Shown one piece after another: positions 59,142 to 64,000 of a DNA stretch of 64,000 bases. This stretch comes from Sphingomonas yunnanensis. Lineage in GTDB: Bacteria > Pseudomonadota > Alphaproteobacteria > Sphingomonadales > Sphingomonadaceae. The position numbers and the translations under genes are program-made. Location: contig NZ_JAIOKB010000005.1 in assembly GCF_019898765.1 (NCBI RefSeq), positions 186,001 through 250,000 of the forward strand, written 5' to 3'. Every line of letters starts with the position of its first letter. The stretch's first letter is position 1. Under the pieces are notes generated by a model. The model searched no databases. It worked only from the letters and a program-made list of their open reading frames with translations, and was not told where the DNA came from.

Positions 59142-59642
59142 TCACGCGGTGCGCGCCGGCCTAGGCACCGCGCGCGGCTTGGTCAACCGGGCATGGAGCT
59201 GGCGCAGCGTCCGCCCGCTCGCCGGGTCGCGCCAGCGCGGGGCCAGCGCGGCGGCGGGCGCCAGCACGAAGGCGCGCGCGCGATAGGCCGGGTGCGGGAT
59301 CGTCAACCGCGGCGAGCGCCACCGCCCGCGCGACCACAGGATCACGTCGAGGTCGATCACACGCGCGCCCCAGCGCCGCCCGCGGCGCCGCCCGAAGGCG
59401 CGCTCGATCGCCTTGAGCCGCGCTAGCAGCGCCTCGGGTGTCTCGTCGCTCGCGATCAACGCCGCGCTGTTGGAGAAAACTCGGGTCGACGGGCCGAGCG
59501 GCGCGCTCGCGCGGATCGGCGCGGCACTGCCGCCGAGCAGCGCCAGCGCCGCCGCCACCTCCGCGCGCGGCGCGCCGTGGCGGCCGCGGCGGTTGCTACC
59601 GACACCGATAAGATAGCGCTGCGCGTCGCTTGTCCGCTCCAT
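59142..59642 (-). CDS. folK: 2-amino-4-hydroxy-6-hydroxymethyldihydropteridine pyrophosphokinase
   Basis: A 166-residue HPPK that transfers pyrophosphate from ATP to the pterin in folate synthesis. Conserved parts are LIGVGSNRRG near the start, the GRRRGRRWGARVIDLDVILW block (RxWxxRxxDLD, magnesium-binding Asps), and TIPHPAYRARAFVLAPAAAL. The start MERTSDAQRYLIGVGSN (59642) fits the family. It is divergent from the uracil-DNA glycosylase gene with a short shared promoter gap of about 23 bases, and upstream of tRNA-Lys on the same strand. Confidence 0.92.
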   Translation of the reverse strand: MERTSDAQRYLIGVGSNRRGRHGAPRAEVAAALALLGGSAAPIRASAPLGPSTRVFSNSAALIASDETPEALLARLKAIERAFGRRRGRRWGARVIDLDVILWSRGRWRSPRLTIPHPAYRARAFVLAPAAALAPRWRDPASGRTLRQLHARLTKPRAVPRPARTA

Positions 59643-59665
59643 GCCGCTGCGCCTATCGCACCGCG

Positions 59666-60316
59666 ATGGACTTGGCACCCTCTCCGCTCGCCGCGATCGA
59701 GCCGCCGCGCGACTGCCCGCGCTGCCCGCGTCTCGTCGCCCTGCGCGAGCGGCTGCGGGTGGAGCAGCCCGACTGGTGGAACGCGCCCGTGCCCGCGCTG
59801 GGTGACGCGGCGGCGTGGCTGGTGATCGTCGGGCTCGCGCCCGGCCGCGCCGGCGCCAACCGCACCGGGCGGGCCTTCACCGGCGACGCCGCGGGGGCGC
59901 TGCTGTTCGCGACGCTGACGCGCCTCGGCCTCGCGAGCGCCGACCCGGGCGGGGCAGCGCCGACGCTAGAAGGGGCGCTGATCTTCAACGCGGTGCGCTG
60001 CCTGCCGCCCGAGAACAAGCCGACGCCCGAGGAGGCGCGCGCGTGCCGCCCCTTCCTCGCCGCGGCAGCGGCGGCGCTGCCCGCGGCGCGCGTGTACGTC
60101 GCGCTGGGGCAGCTGGCACACCAATCGACGATCAAGGCGCTCGGCGGGCGCCTGCCCAAGGCGCGCTTCGCGCACGGCGCCGAGCACCGGCTGCCCGACG
60201 GGCGCGTGGTGCTCGATAGCTACCATTGCTCGCGCTACAATCAGCAGACCGGGCGACTGACCCCGACGATGCTCGAGGCGGTGTTCGCGCGCGCGCTCTC
60301 GCTACGCGGGGGCTGA
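59666..60316 (+). CDS. family 5 uracil-DNA glycosylase (UdgB type)
   Basis: A 216-residue uracil-DNA glycosylase that removes uracil and related deaminated bases. The motif GLAPGRAGANRTGRAFTGDAAG (about 68-89) identifies family 5; the activating Asp of families 1-4 is absent, as usual for this class. NAVRCLPPENKPTP and DSYHCSRYNQQTGRLTP are further signatures. Cysteines CPRCPRL plus CLPP/CRPF could hold the [4Fe-4S] cluster. The ATG at 59666 aligns with the family start. Confidence 0.9.
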   Translation: MDLAPSPLAAIEPPRDCPRCPRLVALRERLRVEQPDWWNAPVPALGDAAAWLVIVGLAPGRAGANRTGRAFTGDAAGALLFATLTRLGLASADPGGAAPTLEGALIFNAVRCLPPENKPTPEEARACRPFLAAAAAALPAARVYVALGQLAHQSTIKALGGRLPKARFAHGAEHRLPDGRVVLDSYHCSRYNQQTGRLTPTMLEAVFARALSLRGG

Positions 60317-60325
60317 GGCGAGAGG

Positions 60326-60447
60326 GTTCACGCGAAGACGCGAAGACGCAAGGGTGACGCTGCCGGCCGCGCGGCGCGCTCGCCGCTGCTGCACGTGGCT
60401 GTCACGGCGCCGCGACGCCGGCGGCACCTTCGCGTCTCCGCGTGAGG
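60326..60447. repeat. palindromic repeat family R6
   Basis: TTCACGCGAAGACGCGAAG at the left pairs with CTTCGCGTCTCCGCGTGA at the right, one mismatch, spaced by about 80 bases containing GCACGTGGCTGTCACGG. It sits between the convergent glycosylase and PAP2 genes. Confidence 0.7.
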
Positions 60448-60482
60448 ATCGACGGCGTCATCGTCGCAGGCAAGCGAGCGGG

Positions 60483-61106
60483 TCAGCTCGGATGTGCCCC
60501 CGCCTCCGCCTCGGCGCGCGTCTCGGCCCGCCGCGCGAGCGCGCCGCCCGCCGCCGACATCGCCCAGCTCGCCAGCCGCTCGGAGAGCCAGCCGATCGCC
60601 GCGCCCGCGACCACGTCGCTGGCGTAATGCGCGCCGCGGGTCACTTGCAGCGCGCCCGCCGCGCCCGCGGCGAGCCGCGCCGGGACGGTCGCGCCGGGCA
60701 GCTCGTGACGCACCGCCTCCGCGATCGCCACCGCGCCGGCGGTGTGGCCGGAGGGGAAGGCGTTGCGCGTCGTGTCGTCGGTGCCGTGCCCCTTCTCCAC
60801 CGTCGGCTGGTCGCCCGCGGCGTTGGGGCGGACGCGGTCGACGCTCGCCTTCATCACCGTCTTGAGCCCGGTGGCGAGCAGGTGGCTGGTCACCATCCGC
60901 GCGCCGCTGCGCGCCATCGCCGGCCGGCGCAGCACCGCCCCGAGCGCGAGCGTGCCGAGGCCGAGCGCGAGCAGCGGCGGCTCGTCGGTCGCCTTGGCGA
61001 GCGGGGTGAGCGCGCGCACCGCGGGGCTGCCGGCGAGCGCGCGGACCGGGGCGAGCACGTCATGCTCGCGCTCGGCCGCCTTCTTGACCGCCTTCTTCTT
61101 GCCCAT
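60483..61106 (-). CDS. PAP2-family phosphatase
   Basis: A 207-residue protein of the PAP2 phosphatase superfamily. The three catalytic blocks are KASVDRVRPN (KxxxxxxRP-like), FPSGHTAG (PSGH) and RGAHYASDV (SRxxxxxHxxxD-type with RG-AHYxSD). Several hydrophobic helices indicate an inner-membrane location. Substrates could be undecaprenyl or phosphatidyl phosphates. The basic start MGKKKAVKKAAERE is unusual for such a protein and would lie on the cytoplasmic face. Confidence 0.9.
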   Translation of the reverse strand: MGKKKAVKKAAEREHDVLAPVRALAGSPAVRALTPLAKATDEPPLLALGLGTLALGAVLRRPAMARSGARMVTSHLLATGLKTVMKASVDRVRPNAAGDQPTVEKGHGTDDTTRNAFPSGHTAGAVAIAEAVRHELPGATVPARLAAGAAGALQVTRGAHYASDVVAGAAIGWLSERLASWAMSAAGGALARRAETRAEAEAGAHPS

Positions 61107-61191
61107 CCCGCCGTCCCTGCTGCTGTCCGTGGACCGTGCTAACGGTCGCGGAACGGTAGGGGTTGCGCTCGGCCTCCTTCCTCACCGCTCC

Positions 61192-61286
61192 GTCATCCTG
61201 AGCTTGTCTCAGGATCCACCGCGCCGCGCGCTCCCAGACTCCGGCACCAGCGGGCCGGTGGATGCGGAAACGAGTTCAGCATGACG
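61192..61286. repeat. palindromic repeat family R3 (copy 2)
   Basis: GTCATCCTGAGCTTGTCTCA at the left, with GGATCCACC after it, mirrors GGTGGATGCGGAAACGAGTTCAGCATGACG at the right. Same family as 23138-23231, though the right arm has drifted more. It separates the PAP2 gene from the gene at 61316. Confidence 0.75.
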
Positions 61287-61315
61287 CCGGCAGCATGGGG
61301 CAGGACATGCCCCGC

Positions 61316-62083
61316 TCACCCCGCCGCGGTATAGGCCGCGAACGGCTCCTCCAGCAGCAGCCGCCCGTCGCGCCACACCTGAACCGCGCCGGCGCCCTGC
61401 GCCGGCTCGAGCGAGGCGATCACGCGGTAGACGAAGCCGTCGCGCTCGAACTGGTAGGTGCGCCGCTCCCGCGAACTGTCGATCACGCGGCCGCCGTCGA
61501 TCGTCACCGAGGCGCGCGTGTCATGCCCGCCCCCGGGGACGTCCACCGCGCCGAGCGCCGCGTCGTGGTTGTAGCTGCGGTAGCGATAGCCGCCGCGCCC
61601 GTCGCCGGTGACCTGGATCGAGCGCTTGGCGGTGACCCCGAGCACGCGCGTCTGCGCGGCGAAGCGGCACTGGCTGATGGTCGGGCCGTAGCGCAGCGAC
61701 ACGACCGTGGGCGTGGTCGCGCCGGCCTCGACCATCTGCGGGTTGACCGTCTCGACCGCGCCGACCTCGCGGCCCGCCGCGTTGGTCAGCGTGTACCAGA
61801 CGTGCCCCATGCCCGCGTCGCCCTGGCCGACGCGCACCGTCGCGCGATGCGTCGCCAGCCCTGGCTTGGCGTAGCTGGTGAGCGTCACCTGGCCGTCGCG
61901 GTCGGGCGGAGACATCGCGATCGCCCAGTCGCGGTCGGTCGAGTCGCACAGGAAGGCGGCGGGCTTCCACGCGCCGTCGACGCGCTGCATCGACACCGCG
62001 CCGAGCGCGCGCAGCTGCGCCCCGCCGGCCGCTGGCAGCGCCAGCACTGTCGCCGTCACCGCGCCGATCACCCAGGCCCGCAT
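61316..62083 (-). CDS. conserved exported protein of unknown function
   Basis: A 255-residue protein with a signal peptide (VIGAVTATVLALPAAGGAQ). The mature part has many beta strands (GHVWYTLTNAAGREVGAVETVN, VVSLRYGPTISQCRFAAQTRVLGVTAKRSIQVTGDGRGGYRYRSYNHD, TRASVTIDGGRVID) and two cysteines (AFLCDST, SQCRFA) that may pair in the periplasm. No domain is recognised. GGAGG six bases before the second of two adjacent ATGs sets the start at 62083. It is divergent from trmB. Confidence 0.78.
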   Translation of the reverse strand: MRAWVIGAVTATVLALPAAGGAQLRALGAVSMQRVDGAWKPAAFLCDSTDRDWAIAMSPPDRDGQVTLTSYAKPGLATHRATVRVGQGDAGMGHVWYTLTNAAGREVGAVETVNPQMVEAGATTPTVVSLRYGPTISQCRFAAQTRVLGVTAKRSIQVTGDGRGGYRYRSYNHDAALGAVDVPGGGHDTRASVTIDGGRVIDSSRERRTYQFERDGFVYRVIASLEPAQGAGAVQVWRDGRLLLEEPFAAYTAAG

Positions 62084-62140
62084 CATCGTCCTCCGTTTCC
62101 CGCGTTTCGTTTTGGCGCGCGAGGCGATAGGCGGCGCTGC

Positions 62141-62821
62141 ATGAACGATCCCACAACGATCCGACGCCTCTACGGCCGTCGCCAGGGCCATGCGCTGCGC
62201 GCCGGCCAGGCCGCGCTGGTGGAGGAGCTGCTGCCCCGGCTGGCGCTGCCCGAGAGCGGCGCGCTCGACTCGCGCCTGCTGTTCGGCGACGACCGGCCGC
62301 TCCAGCTCGAGATCGGCTTCGGCGCGGGCGAGCATCTCGCCGCGCAGGCGGAGGCGGCGCCGGGCACCGGCTTCATCGGCTGCGAGCCCTTCCTCAACGG
62401 CGTGGTCGGCGCGCTCGGCCACGTGCGCGACCGCGCGCTGGCCAACGTGCGGATCCACATGGGCGACGCGCTCGAGGCGGTGGAGCGGCTGCCCGACGAG
62501 TCGCTCGACCGGGTGTATCTGCTCCACCCCGATCCCTGGCCCAAGGCGCGCCACGCCAAAAGGCGGATGATGAACCACGGCCCGCTCGACCTGATCGCGC
62601 GCAAGCTCAAGGCGGGTGCCGAGTTCCGGCTCGGCACCGACGACCCGACCTATTGCCGCTGGGCGATGATGATCATGGACCAGCGCCGCGACTTCACCTG
62701 GACCGCGTCGACCCCGGCCGACTTCCTCGAGCGCCCGGCCGACTGGCCCGAGACGCGCTACGAGCGCAAGGCGCGGCGCCAGGGGCATGAGGTGTGGTAT
62801 TTCAGGTACGTGCGGGACTGA
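62141..62821 (+). CDS. trmB: tRNA (guanine-N7-)-methyltransferase
   Basis: A 226-residue TrmB that methylates G46 of tRNA using SAM. Motif I LEIGFGAGEHLA (about 56-67), FIGCEPFLNGVV, MGDALEAV, and the family signature VYLLHPDPWPKARHAKRRM are intact, followed by FRLGTDDPTYCRWAM and ETRYERKARRQGHEVWYFRY. The ATG at 62141 begins MNDPTTIRRLYGRRQGH, the usual RRxYGRRxGH N-terminus. Confidence 0.96.
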   Translation: MNDPTTIRRLYGRRQGHALRAGQAALVEELLPRLALPESGALDSRLLFGDDRPLQLEIGFGAGEHLAAQAEAAPGTGFIGCEPFLNGVVGALGHVRDRALANVRIHMGDALEAVERLPDESLDRVYLLHPDPWPKARHAKRRMMNHGPLDLIARKLKAGAEFRLGTDDPTYCRWAMMIMDQRRDFTWTASTPADFLERPADWPETRYERKARRQGHEVWYFRYVRD

Positions 62822-62859
62822 GCCGCGCCCGCGGTCGGGTCAGCTAGCGGTGGTGACCA

Positions 62860-63596
62860 TTATCGCCGTGTCGCGTCGGGCCGGACGGAGCAGGGGGCGG
62901 GCGGCAGTCGCTCGGCGCGCGCGCGCTGCCGGTCGAGCCGGAAGACGAGTTTGCCGACCACCTCGTCCAGCACGAAGAATCTACCGCGCATGTTGCCGTT
63001 GAGCAGGGTCTCGGTGCCGTGCGCGCGGCGGTAGACCGCGGGGCATTCGACGCGGGTGCGCGTGCCGGCGTCGCTGATCGCCGCGGGGTAGAGCGCGCGG
63101 TCGCCGCTCAGGCGATGGTCCGCGAGCATCGGCCCCGCTGCCCCGACCTTGCCGCCCGGCGGCCTGCCGGCGCCCGGCCCGGCGGATAGCGGAAGCGGAT
63201 CGCGAAGGGCAGGTCGCCGCCGGGCTCCGCCACGCCGACCAGCTCGAACCTGTAGCGCCGCACGTCCGACGCCACCGTCATGTTGGTCGGCGGGTTAAGC
63301 TGAAGCGGCTTGACGAACAGCAGGTTGCCCGCCTTGTTCGCGGTCACCTGCCAGGCCGCGCCGTCGCCCAGCGCGATGTTGCCGATCGGCTCGTCGGAGG
63401 CGAGCTCGATCGTCACCTGATAGCCGGGCGCGGCGCGGACGCGGACGGCTTGGTCATCGCGATAGGCGATCGACGGGCCCCGCGAGTCGCCGCTCTGTGC
63501 CGTCGCGGCGGCGGCGAACGCCAGAGCGACCGCGCCGAGCAGTGCCCGGCGAGGAGCGACGCCTGCTTCCCGCTTGATCCACGACCCTGGTCTCAC
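62860..63596 (-). pseudogene. VirB9/TrbG-like gene with frameshift
   Basis: The first frame (63596 down to about 63170) has a signal peptide (LLGAVALAFAAAATAQ) and a VirB9 N-terminal domain: IAYRDDQAVRVRAAPGYQVTIELASDEPIGNIALGDGAAWQVTANKAGNLLFVKP, TNMTVASDVRRYRFELVG, LPFAIRFRYP. Near 63150-63190 the match moves to another frame: PMLADHRLSGDRALYPAAISD and GNMRGRFFVLDEVVGKLVFRLDRQ, the C-terminal VirB9 domain that binds VirB7/VirB10. No other secretion gene is near, so this is an orphan; a single-base error is possible. Confidence 0.78.
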
Positions 63597-63650
63597 CGCC
63601 TCGCCCCGACCGCGCGCCGCTCTCTCCCTGATAGACGCGGCGTGCTCGCC

Positions 63651-64000
63651 TCAGATCGCGGCGATGAAGGTGATGATCGCGATCCAGCTCAGCGCGCAGA
63701 AGCCGGTGATCAGCAGGAAGCGCGTGCGGATCGGCAGCTTCTCGACATATGGCACATCGGCGTCGGCGTCGAAGACGTGGAACGGGCGGTCGTCGGACAG
63801 CGCCACCACCGGCGTGTCCTCGCCGACGCGCGCGAGCAGGCTGGGGGGCACGTGGCTGATGAAGGCACAGCCGTAGCCGGTGCGGGTGCGCCTTACTACC
63901 AGCGCCTCGACCCGGCCCAGCCCCGCGATGCCGAGCGAGATCAGCTCGCCGATGCCCACTTCCTCGGGCGTGACGATATGGCAACCCGAGAGCGAGATCT
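63651..64000 (-). CDS. PilZ domain protein (partial, cut by window end)
   Basis: The frame runs off the window; the visible C-terminal part (115 residues from 63998) starts ISLSGCHIVTPEEVGIGELISLGIAGLGRVEALVVRRTRTGYGCAFI. The xxSLSGC segment and following strands fit the PilZ cyclic-di-GMP-binding fold, with the D/NxSxxG block at the cut edge; the upstream RxxxR half would be outside. A C-terminal membrane helix (FLLITGFCALSWIAIITFIAAI) follows. A small membrane-tethered cyclic-di-GMP receptor is likely. Confidence 0.7.
   Translation of the reverse strand, partial: ISLSGCHIVTPEEVGIGELISLGIAGLGRVEALVVRRTRTGYGCAFISHVPPSLLARVGEDTPVVALSDDRPFHVFDADADVPYVEKLPIRTRFLLITGFCALSWIAIITFIAAI

Overview
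The window reads as chromosome of a GC-rich alphaproteobacterium of the Sphingomonadaceae (Sphingomonas or a close relative). The reasons are the very high GC, a PEPxxWA-CTERM protein, two large TonB-dependent receptors, methionine synthase split into two genes, a class I fumarase, and many dispersed imperfect-palindrome intergenic repeats. I saw no rRNA operon, complete insertion sequence, prophage or CRISPR array. One tRNA gene (Lys, anticodon TTT) is present.

Layout. 0-9.6 kb: a sugar-type TonB receptor, an orphan ATP-dependent DNA ligase, Dps and small stress proteins, rpmG (L33), a lipoprotein, then an unusual short leader-peptide/structured-RNA locus ahead of a methyltransferase. 9.6-17.6 kb: class I fumarase, a GGDEF-EAL-PilZ cyclic-di-GMP protein, a sulfurtransferase/phosphatase-like protein, RecQ, and a small lipoprotein-GNAT pair. 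17.7-28.1 kb: a flagellar block, all on the minus strand, in transcription order fliK-L-M-N-O-P-Q-R-flhB-fliD-fliS, with a sigma-54-type promoter ahead of fliK and repeats inserted at fliO/fliP and fliQ/fliR. 28.2-31.9 kb: an Uma2-family pseudogene, a DUF3429 protein, mannose-1-phosphate guanylyltransferase and a CNT nucleoside transporter.

32.1-38.1 kb: a methionine/SAM-cycle operon consisting of an ArsR-methyltransferase fusion regulator with a perfect 20-bp operator palindrome, metF, and metH as two genes. 38.2-50.4 kb: large catalase, a GH26-like lipoprotein, a glycine-zipper protein, a Gfo/Idh/MocA oxidoreductase, a PEPxxWA-CTERM protein, a sugar-dehydrogenase/PEBP fusion, an alpha/beta hydrolase and an M20 peptidase. 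50.4-56 kb: a second TonB receptor, then a chromate resistance pair (chrB-chrA) between two decayed genes.

56.1-58.6 kb: a two-gene unit encoding a TbpB-like lipoprotein and a Slam-type outer-membrane protein, which together look like a surface-lipoprotein export system. 59-64 kb: tRNA-Lys, folK, a family 5 uracil-DNA glycosylase, a PAP2 phosphatase, a secreted protein, trmB, a frameshifted orphan virB9-like gene and a PilZ protein cut by the window end.

The most unusual items are the 7951-8172 leader peptide/RNA locus, the Slam-TbpB-like pair, the self-contained regulator-methyltransferase of the metF-metH operon, and the sugar dehydrogenase-PEBP fusion.
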